The position numbers were made by a program, and so were the translations under genes. A stretch of 64,000 nt of DNA from Xenococcus sp. PCC 7305 (GTDB lineage: Bacteria > Cyanobacteriota > Cyanobacteriia > Cyanobacteriales > Xenococcaceae), in NCBI RefSeq assembly GCF_000332055.1, contig NZ_ALVZ01000224.1:1-64000 (forward strand), read 5' to 3'. Positions 45,824-53,767 of this stretch are shown piece after piece. Numbering within the stretch: position 1 is the stretch's first letter; every line of letters begins with the position of its first letter. Under the pieces are notes generated by a model. That model did no database searches. It was given only the letters and a program-made list of their open reading frames with translations, and was not told the origin of the DNA.

Positions 45824-47854
45824 ATGCAGAGATTATCTTTCGAGAAAAATCATATCTGGGCCAAGATCCTGCTCCTGGCCCACGAAAGTCAAACATCAAA
45901 ACTGCTGAAATTAGTCCAAGAATATGAAAACATACTCTGCCGTTATCATCTGGTAGTCCCAGCTCAAATTGCTAGCCGACTACCTCAAAAACTCAAGTTA
46001 TCGATTCAGCCCCTTGAGCTTAATCAGCTTGAAGCCGAAGTAGAATCGGAAAATATGCTAGCGGTGATCTTTCTCATCGACCCAACCCAGAACGATCTTT
46101 CAATTCCAGATGTCACGGACTTGTCTCGCATTTGTAGCTCTCGCAACATTCCTTTCGCCAGCAATCTAGCAACAGCCCATCCCATTATCAGATCTTTAGT
46201 CCCAACTCGGGTGGCTCATCTTATTTTTAATCCGATCGCTGGACAACGCAATGCCACAGAAGATTTATTGAAAATCCGGCAAATTCTCGCTCCCTGGTTA
46301 CATCTTCACGTCCATCTGACAACCCGAGAGCTGGATGCTGACCAATTGGCACAACAGGCGATCACAGCTCAGCCAGACCTAATTATTGCCTCTGGGGGTG
46401 ATGGTACGGTGTCCCTCGTTGCGAGTCAGATGATAGGCTCTAGCATTCCGTTAGGAATCATTCCTCGGGGGACGGCAAATGCCCTATCCCTGGCCCTGGG
46501 AATTCACACAACGATAGAGGGAGCATGCCAACTAATTATAGCTGGGACAACTCGTCGCTTGGATGCAGCCCATTGTAATCAGCATCTGATGACTTTATTG
46601 GCAGGAATCGGTTTTGAGGCAGAAACTGTCGGAAAAGCTACCCGAGAACTGAAAAACCAATGGGGAGTATTGGCTTATCTGATAGCAGGCTGGAAGCAAA
46701 TGGGACAGCAAGAATTAATTACTACTGAGCTAGAGATTGAGGAAAAACTTTATCAATTTCAAGCCTTTGCGATTACGGTGGCCAATAGCGCGCCTCCCAC
46801 GTCAGTTCTGGCCCAGGGGGTTGGAGAAGTAGTTTTTGATGATGGTTTGTTGGATATTACGATCATCACGGCCAAACAAGCTCTACAACCGACTATTACC
46901 AGTAAGCTACAAACAGCCAGATATTTAATGAATTTATACGGCTCGGCCCTCATCAGGACTAAAGCCGAGTTGCCCAACCTTTATCACTTCAGGGCAAAAA
47001 GCTTAAAGCTGACCACTTCATCCCCACAAAAAATCGTGGTAGATGGGGAAATGGTTGGCACTACTCCCCTAGAAGTGAGCTGTCTCCCAAATGCATTGAC
47101 TGTTTTTGCTCCTGCGAAGCATGATCCTTCTAAGCTAGAAAATATAGCTAGTCTCTGGGTTAGGAAGGTATCTCCGAGTTTATCAGCCCTGATTGCTACT
47201 TTAGGATTAGGAGGAATCTTGGGAGTTCCGCTCTCTCTCTGGGGCATTATAGGAATCGCAACAACTCTACTACCTGCTAACACTGAAGCGATCGAGAACC
47301 AAATTATTTGGTACATCCAGCAGTGGATTCCTCCTTTTTTAGAACAAGTAATTATTTCCATTAGCATTCTCGGCAATGGAGAGGTAGTAATACCAGGCTT
47401 TTTTATTCTGATTAGCTTGCTTTTGTGGCAACGCAACTACTGGAAGACTGGAATGTTGCTCCTAGCTTTTTTCGGGGCTTGGATTATTAATCATGAGTTG
47501 ATCTTACTTTTTAAGCAGACTCGACCCTATTTAAGACCATTGTTTACAAGTGATGGCGCCGCAAATATTCTCAGTAACAATTTTCTTCAGGGAACAGTGC
47601 TCTACGGGGCGATCGCCTATTTATTAACTCTGCGTTTTCCGCAAGTTACCCACTGGATTTACAGTGGCGCAATACTTCTCGTTGGAGCAATTGGTCTGAG
47701 TCGCATATCTTTAGGTATCCAGTGGCCCCTGGATGTTTTAGCTGGTTGGAGTGGAGGTTTTCTGTGGCTAAGCATTTGTATTATTTTACTGCGATTGAAA
47801 AACATTCGTAGCTCAGTTAAACAACGCCAAAAAACAATGATTATTCAGAGGTAA
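45824..47854 (+). CDS. Three-domain fusion: methylglyoxal-synthase-like, diacylglycerol kinase, degenerate PAP2
   Basis: A 676-aa protein. Residues 1-130 resemble methylglyoxal synthase (LLAHE, then VIFLIDPTQND, then IPFASNLATAHPII), but the TGTTG phosphate loop is absent. Residues 130-425 form a YegS/DgkB-type lipid kinase (LIFNPIAGQRNA, ASGGDGTVSLVASQ at about 188-201, GIIPRGTANALSLALGI). After membrane helices, 490-660 is PAP2-like (KQTRPYLRP near 562), but the PSGH motif is replaced by NNFLQGT and the last histidine is Gln in SRISLGIQWPLDV near 625. So the lipid kinase is probably active and the phosphatase probably not. It likely acts on membrane lipids. Confidence 0.85.
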   Translation: MQRLSFEKNHIWAKILLLAHESQTSKLLKLVQEYENILCRYHLVVPAQIASRLPQKLKLSIQPLELNQLEAEVESENMLAVIFLIDPTQNDLSIPDVTDLSRICSSRNIPFASNLATAHPIIRSLVPTRVAHLIFNPIAGQRNATEDLLKIRQILAPWLHLHVHLTTRELDADQLAQQAITAQPDLIIASGGDGTVSLVASQMIGSSIPLGIIPRGTANALSLALGIHTTIEGACQLIIAGTTRRLDAAHCNQHLMTLLAGIGFEAETVGKATRELKNQWGVLAYLIAGWKQMGQQELITTELEIEEKLYQFQAFAITVANSAPPTSVLAQGVGEVVFDDGLLDITIITAKQALQPTITSKLQTARYLMNLYGSALIRTKAELPNLYHFRAKSLKLTTSSPQKIVVDGEMVGTTPLEVSCLPNALTVFAPAKHDPSKLENIASLWVRKVSPSLSALIATLGLGGILGVPLSLWGIIGIATTLLPANTEAIENQIIWYIQQWIPPFLEQVIISISILGNGEVVIPGFFILISLLLWQRNYWKTGMLLLAFFGAWIINHELILLFKQTRPYLRPLFTSDGAANILSNNFLQGTVLYGAIAYLLTLRFPQVTHWIYSGAILLVGAIGLSRISLGIQWPLDVLAGWSGGFLWLSICIILLRLKNIRSSVKQRQKTMIIQR

Positions 47855-48002
47855 TTATGGAGAGAAAAACTATCAAGAAAACCACAATTTGTTTTCAAAC
47901 TGAAGTTGACTAATAGCTAGTTACTGGTAAAATGGGCTACAATATTTATGGTAAAAGTAACTATAATTTAACAACTGTTAACAATCAGGACCATTTGCGA
48001 TC

Positions 48003-48962
48003 GTGTTTCTCTCTGCCCCTCCCAAACCCCAAAACAACCTTCCCCGCGACTTGTTCAAAGCAATATCCGAGCTAAAAAAAGAACTAAACGCCGTTGTACT
48101 AGCTCACTACTATCAAGACTCTGATATTCAGGATATTGCTGACTATATTGGGGATTCTCTCGGTTTGTCTCAACAAGCATCTAGTACCGATGCCGATGTA
48201 ATTGTGTTTGCTGGGGTGCATTTCATGGCAGAAACCGCAAAGATTCTTAACCCTCACAAACTAGTATTACTACCCGATTTAGACGCTGGCTGTTCCCTCG
48301 CCGATAGCTGTCCTCCCGCAGAATTTAAAGCCTTCAAAGAAGCTCATCCTGGTCATATAGTTGTTTCCTATGTCAACTGTACTGCCGAGATCAAAGCCAT
48401 GAGCGATATTATCTGCACCAGTTCCAACGCCGTTAAAATAGTTAAACAAATTCCTGAAGATCAACCAATTATCTTTGCCCCAGATCAGAATTTAGGTCGC
48501 TACGTCATGGAGCAAACAGGCAGAGATTTAGTATTGTGGCAGGGGAGCTGCATGGTACATGAAACCTTTTCCGAAAAGAAAATTGTCCAACTACAAGTAG
48601 AAAATCCTGAAGCTGAAGTTATTGCCCATCCCGAATGCGAATCTTCTGTGCTGCGTCATGCCAGCTATATTGGTTCGACCACTGCCCTACTAAAATATTC
48701 TCAAAATAGCGATATTAAAGATTTCATCGTTGCCACAGAGCCAGGAATCATTCATCAGATGGAAAAAGCGGCACCAAACAAGCATTTTATTCCCGCTCCA
48801 CCAATCAATAACTGTGCTTGTAATGAATGTCCTCATATGCGCTTAAACACTTTGGAAAAGCTATATCTGGCAATGAAAAACAAAACTCCAGAAATTACCT
48901 TACCAGAGGATATCCGCGTTGCTGCCTTTGAGCCCATTCAAAGAATGTTGGAAATGTCCTGA
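48003..48962 (+). CDS. nadA: Quinolinate synthase
   Basis: A 319-aa iron-sulfur enzyme from GTG 48003. It has [20 protein letters not shown] (first pseudo-repeat), [33 protein letters not shown] and the C-terminal [18 protein letters not shown]; the cysteines around 95, 200 and 285 fit the 4Fe-4S ligands. NadA condenses iminoaspartate with dihydroxyacetone phosphate in NAD synthesis. NadB and NadC genes are not in this window. Confidence 0.95.
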   Translation: MFLSAPPKPQNNLPRDLFKAISELKKELNAVVLAHYYQDSDIQDIADYIGDSLGLSQQASSTDADVIVFAGVHFMAETAKILNPHKLVLLPDLDAGCSLADSCPPAEFKAFKEAHPGHIVVSYVNCTAEIKAMSDIICTSSNAVKIVKQIPEDQPIIFAPDQNLGRYVMEQTGRDLVLWQGSCMVHETFSEKKIVQLQVENPEAEVIAHPECESSVLRHASYIGSTTALLKYSQNSDIKDFIVATEPGIIHQMEKAAPNKHFIPAPPINNCACNECPHMRLNTLEKLYLAMKNKTPEITLPEDIRVAAFEPIQRMLEMS

Positions 48963-48993
48963 GAAACATGAGTTCGATGAGTAAGTTCTGAAT

Positions 48994-49022
48994 AAGGATT
49001 TGGGGATTTGGGGATTTGGGGA
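48994..49022. repeat. Octamer tract (ATTTGGGG units)
   Basis: Three tandem copies of an 8-bp unit between nadA and the convergent SulP gene. Most other tandem tracts in the window are 7-bp; this is the clear exception. Confidence 0.6.
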
Positions 49023-49038
49023 AAAGCCTATTACTTCG

Positions 49039-50730
49039 TTAATTTTGCTCCAATGGCAACAGCTCTACTTCCGAACCGTTAGGGTCAAAGAACATCGAGA
49101 TCACATTCAAAGCAGAATAGCAACTAGGTAAGAAATTCTCCTTTGGCAGCGTTTTCTGCACCCGAAATCTCCTTAACCTCTCTTTTACTTGGCCTTGAGC
49201 TCCCACAATGAAAATCTCGCCCTGCCCTTGGCGACGAGCTGTTTTGATTTCAGCTTCAATCGTCATTGCAGCAGTTACTCCGACCAACGGCACATCACTC
49301 AAATCTAGAATTAAAGCGTCATAATTTTGCCCCATGTGAAAAGCGATAGTTCTTGCCGCACCATAGCTCATGGGGCCACTCATCTGAACTAAGATTACTT
49401 GCCCTAGATCTTGGCATTGCAGGAAAAGTTGTCGCTCTTGAGGTGTCAATAAGATTTTGGGATCTTCATCAGGATGAGTAACGGCTCTAACCTGGGCAAC
49501 TTGAATGCTGGTTAGACGATGAATTGTCAAAATATTGGCCACAAAGGCTCCGACGACAACTGCTGTCACTAAATCTACAAATACAGTGAGGAAAAGAACA
49601 CCATAGGTGACCAGGGCCGCTCGCATAGATACCTGACATACTCGCCACAAGAAGCCCCAGTCGATGATTTTAATACCTACTTGAATTAAAATACCAGCTA
49701 ACACCGCATGGGGAATTTGCGCTGTGGTTTCTCCTGCCCATAGCACGATACACAACAAAATTAGGGCATGAAACATTCCTGATAGGGCTGTGCGTCCTCC
49801 TGCTTGCACATTGATTACCGTACGCATAGTTGCCCCCGCACCGGGCAGGCCACCAAACAATCCAGATAATAGATTGCCGATTCCTTGACCAATTAACTCT
49901 TGTTCGGAGTCATGGCGAGTACGGGTGATATTATCGGCAACCAAAGAGGTTAATAAAGAATCTATCGCCCCTAAAGTTGCTAGCATCAGACTATAGCTAA
50001 CGATATCTCTCATCTGATTGAGATTCAGTCGGGGCAATTGTAATTGGGGAAAGCCCTGGGGAATCTCGCCAATGCGGGCAATATCACTATCGGGAAATAC
50101 TAAAACTGAAATTAAGGTGCAAACAATCAGCGCGACCAGTGGTGAGGGTACAATTTTCGATAGTTTTCCCGACCAACCGAACACAATTGATAGAGTTAAA
50201 ATGCCTAGCCCAGCGGCTACTGGATGAGGATTAGCTAAGGCTTCGGGTAATTGCTGTAGTCCCGCAATCACACTGCTTTGGCCTGGATGACCTAATAAAG
50301 GGGCAAGTTGCAGCGCCACAATGATGACCCCAATCCCCGACATAAAGCCAGAAATCACGGTATAGGGCATCAGGGTAATGAACTGCCCTAAGCGCAACAT
50401 CCCGAATAAAATTTGGAATGCACCACTGAGCATCACAGCGGTAAATGCCATTGCGATACCACTTTCAGGATTCTCAGCGATTAACTTGCTAAACACAGTT
50501 GCCATGACCACAGTCATCGGGCCGGTTGGCCCAGACACCTGAGATGGTGTGCCACCGAACAAAGCAGCAAAGAAGCCTGTAAAGACAGCTCCATAAAGAC
50601 CTGCGATCGCACCTGCCCCTGAAGCAACGCCAAATGCTAAAGCTAAGGGTAAAGCCACTATGGCAGCGGTTAGACCCCCGAATAGATCTCCCCTCAGATT
50701 ATTAAACTGTAAGCGGCCAACAAGTTGCAT
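49039..50730 (-). CDS. bicA: SulP-family anion transporter, BicA-like
   Basis: A 563-aa membrane protein with about 12 or more helices and a C-terminal STAS domain (about 430-550, with SGPMSYGAARTIAFHMGQ). The first helix region ALPLALAFGVASGAGAIAGL, the signature SGPTGPMTVVMA and the mid-membrane IGQGIGNLLSGLFGGLPGAG closely resemble BicA, the sodium-dependent low-affinity bicarbonate transporter of cyanobacteria. The substrate may also be sulfate or another anion, since cyanobacteria carry several SulP paralogues, so bicarbonate is likely but not proven. Confidence 0.82.
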   Translation of the reverse strand: MQLVGRLQFNNLRGDLFGGLTAAIVALPLALAFGVASGAGAIAGLYGAVFTGFFAALFGGTPSQVSGPTGPMTVVMATVFSKLIAENPESGIAMAFTAVMLSGAFQILFGMLRLGQFITLMPYTVISGFMSGIGVIIVALQLAPLLGHPGQSSVIAGLQQLPEALANPHPVAAGLGILTLSIVFGWSGKLSKIVPSPLVALIVCTLISVLVFPDSDIARIGEIPQGFPQLQLPRLNLNQMRDIVSYSLMLATLGAIDSLLTSLVADNITRTRHDSEQELIGQGIGNLLSGLFGGLPGAGATMRTVINVQAGGRTALSGMFHALILLCIVLWAGETTAQIPHAVLAGILIQVGIKIIDWGFLWRVCQVSMRAALVTYGVLFLTVFVDLVTAVVVGAFVANILTIHRLTSIQVAQVRAVTHPDEDPKILLTPQERQLFLQCQDLGQVILVQMSGPMSYGAARTIAFHMGQNYDALILDLSDVPLVGVTAAMTIEAEIKTARRQGQGEIFIVGAQGQVKERLRRFRVQKTLPKENFLPSCYSALNVISMFFDPNGSEVELLPLEQN

Positions 50731-51177
50731 AATATCTCAGTGACAAAGGGATTGAGCCGATGCAATATCAAATTAATTGCTCAGTCATTATAGCAATTAA
50801 GATAGTAAATAGAATTGCAAAGTCCCAAATTAGTTTAAATCCCCAACTTGAGAATATTATGTATAAAAAAGTACATTTTGCTTGGGAAAAAGACTAATGA
50901 TCATAAACAAAATCTTATGCTTCGAACTAGTGTCGCTTCGCGGAAGTAATAAGTAATAAGTAATGAGTAATAAGTCTTGATAGATAGCTTATTTACGCCC
51001 GCGTTCACTAGTTGCAGAATTGGTGCCAGCATTGAGGTTGAGTATAGTCTAATAGCAGCTACCAGCAGCTGATTCCATTATCCAAGCTACTAGTTTTCGG
51101 AAAATACTACCCTTGGTGGAGTCAAGTTTTTTTAATATTTGTTTACAATGTAGGTGAAGTAATCAAAAGTAGTAATT
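50731..51177. other. Divergent region between the SulP gene and nblA
   Basis: It holds the ACTAGT cassette (50925-51013) and a TACAAT hexamer at 51144-51149, 28 bp before the nblA start, that could be its -10 box. No convincing -35 was seen; nblA genes are often activator-driven. Confidence 0.4.
50925..51013. repeat. ACTAGT-ended cassette with TAATAAG heptamers
   Basis: The 89-bp unit starts AACTAGTG and ends CACTAGTT, an 8-bp terminal inverted repeat. Inside are TCGCTTCGCGGAAG, several TAATAAG-type 7-mers, and TTATTTACGCCCGCG at the right end. The copy at 5203-5317 shares both ends but carries GTCAAAA heptamers. Confidence 0.65.
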
Positions 51178-51387
51178 ATGGATCAGTTAATAAGCAATCT
51201 TTCTGTAGAGCAAAAGTTCAGCCACAGGGTATTTAGCGATCGCGTACAAGACTTATCCCAAAAACAGGCTCAAGACTTGCTAGTGCAGATGCACCAACAG
51301 ATGTTGATTAAAGATAATCTCTATAGAGAACTATTTTTGAGCCAAGAAAAAGATATTGTGGACTCTTTGTTTGGGTCAAACAAGTAA
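51178..51387 (+). CDS. nblA: Phycobilisome degradation protein NblA
   Basis: A 69-aa protein whose core (LSVEQKFSHRVFSDRVQDLS, then QAQDLLVQMHQQML, then YRELF) matches the NblA family: a helix-loop-helix that forms a four-helix bundle dimer. NblA binds phycocyanin and recruits the Clp protease to dismantle phycobilisomes under nitrogen or sulfur starvation. It lies divergent from the BicA-like gene. Its presence shows the organism has phycobilisomes. Confidence 0.85.
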   Translation: MDQLISNLSVEQKFSHRVFSDRVQDLSQKQAQDLLVQMHQQMLIKDNLYRELFLSQEKDIVDSLFGSNK

Positions 51388-51513
51388 TTTTTCTTAAAGT
51401 TAATCAAGTTTTATAATATTTTCCACAAGCAGGCAAAGCTGGGAAATAGACGAGAGGTTTGCCCATTCTTCGCGATCAGCCAAAGGCTCTCGACAAGGAT
51501 ATAGAATAAAAAA

Positions 51514-51545
51514 GGAAACCCTTTCCGACAAAGAACGTGGTTTCC
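51514..51545. repeat. Inverted repeat GGAAACC/GGTTTCC
   Basis: A 7-bp stem with an 18-nt loop and an A-run on the left flank (T-run on the minus strand). No minus-strand gene ends here, so it is more likely a fragment of a mobile element than a terminator. Confidence 0.35.
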
Positions 51546-51578
51546 CAAAATTCAAAAATTCTGGTCATATCATAAATC

Positions 51579-52034
51579 ATGACAGCCATATCTGACACAG
51601 ATATTCAACAACTTAAAGAACTTATCAAGGATAGTTTTAGTCAATTAGATAGGAAAATTGACAATAAGTTTAATGAGTTGGATAGAAAAATTGATTCGGT
51701 TAAGGCTGAAATAAAACAAGAAATGGCTGAGTTTAAGGGAGAGATAAAACAAGAAATAGCTGAGGTTAAAGGCGATATAAAACAAGAAATATCTGAGGTT
51801 AGAGGCGATATAAAACAAGAAATATCTGAGGTTAAAGGCGATATAAAACAAGAAATAGCTGAGGTTAGAGGCGATGTGAAAACCATTGATGCTCGAATTA
51901 AAACTATCGAAACTTCAGTTCAGAAAATACCAGAAATCACTGAGAAATTTGGAGAGTTAAAGAATTGGCGACAGATAGCATTTATTATCATTGCAGCGAT
52001 TGTTGGCTGGTACGCTAGAAGCGGCAAACTTTGA
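51579..52034 (+). CDS. Coiled-coil membrane protein with five 11-residue repeats
   Basis: A 151-aa protein. Residues 44-98 are five tandem hendecads of the form (E/D)IKQE(I/M)(A/S)E(V/F)(K/R)G, flanked by looser helical repeats (DRKIDNKFNEL). One membrane helix closes the protein (about 128-145, IAFIIIAAIVGWYA). It should form a long right-handed or straight coiled coil anchored at its C-terminus, reminiscent of DUF1640 and Bdr proteins. Function is unknown. Confidence 0.7.
   Translation: MTAISDTDIQQLKELIKDSFSQLDRKIDNKFNELDRKIDSVKAEIKQEMAEFKGEIKQEIAEVKGDIKQEISEVRGDIKQEISEVKGDIKQEIAEVRGDVKTIDARIKTIETSVQKIPEITEKFGELKNWRQIAFIIIAAIVGWYARSGKL
51708..51872. repeat. Five tandem 33-bp repeats inside the coiled-coil gene
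   Basis: The five hendecad-coding units are highly similar at the DNA level (AAACAAGAAAT in each), so repeat number can change by slippage without frameshift. Confidence 0.75.
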
Positions 52035-52067
52035 AGAGGAAATAACGATTTAATCTATTGAATAATT

Positions 52068-52298
52068 ATGAGCTATCGCGATCGCATTACCATTGAACCA
52101 GATAAGCGAGGTGGGAAACCCTGTATTCGCCGGATGCGAATCACTGTTTATGATGTTTTGGGTCGGTTAGCTGCGGGTATGTCTCATGAGGAAATTTTAG
52201 ATGATTTTCCTGAATTGACAGAAGAAGATATTCGGGCTTGTTTGGAATTTGCTGCTGATCGCGAACATCGTTTAGTTGCTTCGGTAGGTGTCGTTTGA
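52068..52298 (+). CDS. DUF433 antitoxin-like protein
   Basis: A 76-aa protein with the DUF433 signature: ITIEPDKRGGKPCIRRMRIT, YDVLGRLAAGMSHEEILDDF and LTEEDIRACLEFAADRE. It is a winged-helix protein normally paired with a DUF5615 PIN-like toxin directly downstream. Here that toxin is broken, so the antitoxin is an orphan. The gene begins 33 bp after the coiled-coil gene. Confidence 0.82.
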   Translation: MSYRDRITIEPDKRGGKPCIRRMRITVYDVLGRLAAGMSHEEILDDFPELTEEDIRACLEFAADREHRLVASVGVV

Positions 52299-52463
52299 AA
52301 TTACTTTTCGACCAGAATTTAAGTCGTAAGTTGACAAAAGGTAGTTTAGCTGCGTTGTGGAAATGCCCCTACTAAACAAGTTGAAGTGATAATTCGCTCT
52401 GGAAAAGAGGCAATTCAAGAACTTTTAAATAATCCTAATCTTCATTGTTTGGAGTTGCATTAG
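52295..52463 (+). pseudogene. DUF5615 PIN-like toxin with internal deletion
   Basis: The start (TTG 52295, overlapping the antitoxin stop) encodes LKLLFDQNLSRKLTK, the exact N-terminus of DUF5615 proteins. After about 16 codons the frame shifts, and a second frame encodes GNAPTKQVEVIIRSGKEAIQ and NPNLHCLELH, which is the C-terminal end. The 50 or so residues between, with the later acidic active-site positions, are gone. So an internal deletion has killed the toxin while leaving the antitoxin intact. Confidence 0.7.
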
Positions 52464-52867
52464 TTGAGAAAAGGATTTTAACATTTAATTTTTCTCAGTG
52501 TTTCCTTTAGTAAAGAAGGGGTTGACAATGGCGATCGCCTCTTCACCAGACAGCAACCAAATCATCAATGAAATTCCCCACCCCAATGAATTAGTTATCT
52601 TTTCCATGATCTCAAAGAGGTTCAAGCTTACAGAATTAGAGTAGTTTTAGTGAATTCTTAGATAATACCTGATTATTCGCTATTAAACTTCTGCCCTCTG
52701 CCCTCTCTCTTGGTGCGCGTTCCCTAGCTCGGTCGGCGTTCCCTTGCGGATTAAAAATTCCGCGGGTTCCAACCGCCTGTAAAGGCGAGGGGTCGCACCG
52801 CTGCCTTCTGCCTTCGTTTAATGTAAACTAAAAAGAAAAAACTTTACTTAACTTAACAATATACGAA
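52464..52867. other. Gene-free stretch with heptamers and a structured element
   Basis: CTGCCCT heptamers (52690-52709) and CTGCCTT units (52801-52815) flank a structured, tRNA-like insert (52711-52800). An ATG frame at 52528-52644 (38 codons) has no homology that I recognise. The region upstream of 52868 is AT-rich and may hold the promoter of the hydrolase operon. Confidence 0.45.
52711..52800. repeat. Structured tRNA-like palindromic element inside a heptamer tract
   Basis: An outer stem GGTGCG (52712-52717)/CGCACC (52794-52799) closes a domain with a D-arm-like CTAGCTCGGTCGG, a hairpin GCGGA/TCCGC (52746-52763), a T-loop-like GCGG GTTCCAA CCGC and a hairpin CGCCT/AGGCG (52774-52787). The stems compete in part. 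The unit interrupts the heptamer array cleanly. Confidence 0.5.
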
Positions 52868-53767
52868 ATGCAACTATTGGAAACTGCGCCCGCTATTGAA
52901 GGCAACTATTGGCAATGGCGAGGAAACTCAATTTACTATGTGCAGGCAGGAGAAAAAAAGACAAATCGACCGCCTTTACTCCTAGTTCACGGGTTTGGTG
53001 CCTCGACTGACCATTGGCGCAAAAATATCGCGCAACTTCAAGAAGAGTTTCAAGTTTGGGCAATTGATTTACTTGGCTTCGGGCGATCGGCAAAACCCAA
53101 TCAAGAATATAGTGGGCAACTCTGGTGCGAGCAACTTCATGAGTTTATTACCGAAGTGATTGGGCAACCAACAGTTCTCGCTGGCAATTCTTTAGGTGGT
53201 TATGCGGCTCTTTGTGTCGCGGCAGAAAAACCTCAATCGGCTGCGGGGCTAATTTTACTTAATAGTGCGGGGCCTTTTAGCGACCAAGAACCCAAAGTTG
53301 AGCCCAAGGGAATTAAAAATATCATTGGGAAAGTAACTCGCCGAGTTTTATTACAGCCTTTGCCCAGTTACTTGTTGTTTCAGTATGTGCGGCGTCGTTC
53401 TGTAATTCGCAAAACTCTCAAGCAAGTTTATCTGGATCATAATGCAGTTAGCGATCGCCTGGTAGAAGATATTTATCGTCCTTCCTGCGACAAAGGAGCT
53501 CGACAAGTATTTGCAGCGGTGTTCAAATCGCCCCAAGGCAATAAGATTGATATTTTGCTGAATCAGATGAGCTGTCCTCTGTTAATGTTGTGGGGAGAAG
53601 GAGATCCTTGGATGAATACCAGGGAAAAAGGCGCGAAATTCCGTCAATATTATCCCCAGCTCACAGAATATTATCTTCAAGCTGGTCATTGCCCCCATGA
53701 TGAAATTCCTGAGGAGATTAATAAATTGATCAAGTCTTGGGTCTTAGCAGAAACCATTAATGGATAA
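52868..53767 (+). CDS. Alpha/beta hydrolase, chlorophyll-dephytylase/pheophytinase-like
   Basis: A 299-aa hydrolase. LLVHGFGASTDHWRKN gives the oxyanion loop, VLAGNSLGGYAALCVAA holds the nucleophile (GNSLGG), LMLWGEGDPW gives the Asp region and AGHCPHDEIPEEIN the catalytic His. The GNSLGGY motif with PxHDEIPEE is shared by plant pheophytinase and chlorophyll dephytylase, so removal of phytol from chlorophyll or pheophytin is a reasonable guess. It overlaps rsmA by 8 bp and is co-transcribed with it. Confidence 0.82.
   Translation: MQLLETAPAIEGNYWQWRGNSIYYVQAGEKKTNRPPLLLVHGFGASTDHWRKNIAQLQEEFQVWAIDLLGFGRSAKPNQEYSGQLWCEQLHEFITEVIGQPTVLAGNSLGGYAALCVAAEKPQSAAGLILLNSAGPFSDQEPKVEPKGIKNIIGKVTRRVLLQPLPSYLLFQYVRRRSVIRKTLKQVYLDHNAVSDRLVEDIYRPSCDKGARQVFAAVFKSPQGNKIDILLNQMSCPLLMLWGEGDPWMNTREKGAKFRQYYPQLTEYYLQAGHCPHDEIPEEINKLIKSWVLAETING

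Noticed and set aside
47906-47943. TTGACT and TACAAT as a nadA promoter
   Set aside because: The spacing between the hexamers is 26 bp, too long for a standard promoter.
51708-51872. Regular 33-bp repeats suggesting a CRISPR array
   Set aside because: The repeats are direct, contiguous and without spacers, and lie in frame inside a coiled-coil gene.
51641-51886. Minus-strand reading frame opposite the coiled-coil gene
   Set aside because: It is a mirror of the 33-bp repeats, with a low-complexity Phe/Ser/Ile protein and no start signal.
52528-52644. A 38-codon frame before the hydrolase gene
   Set aside because: No homology recognised, and it crosses no conserved segment in any frame.
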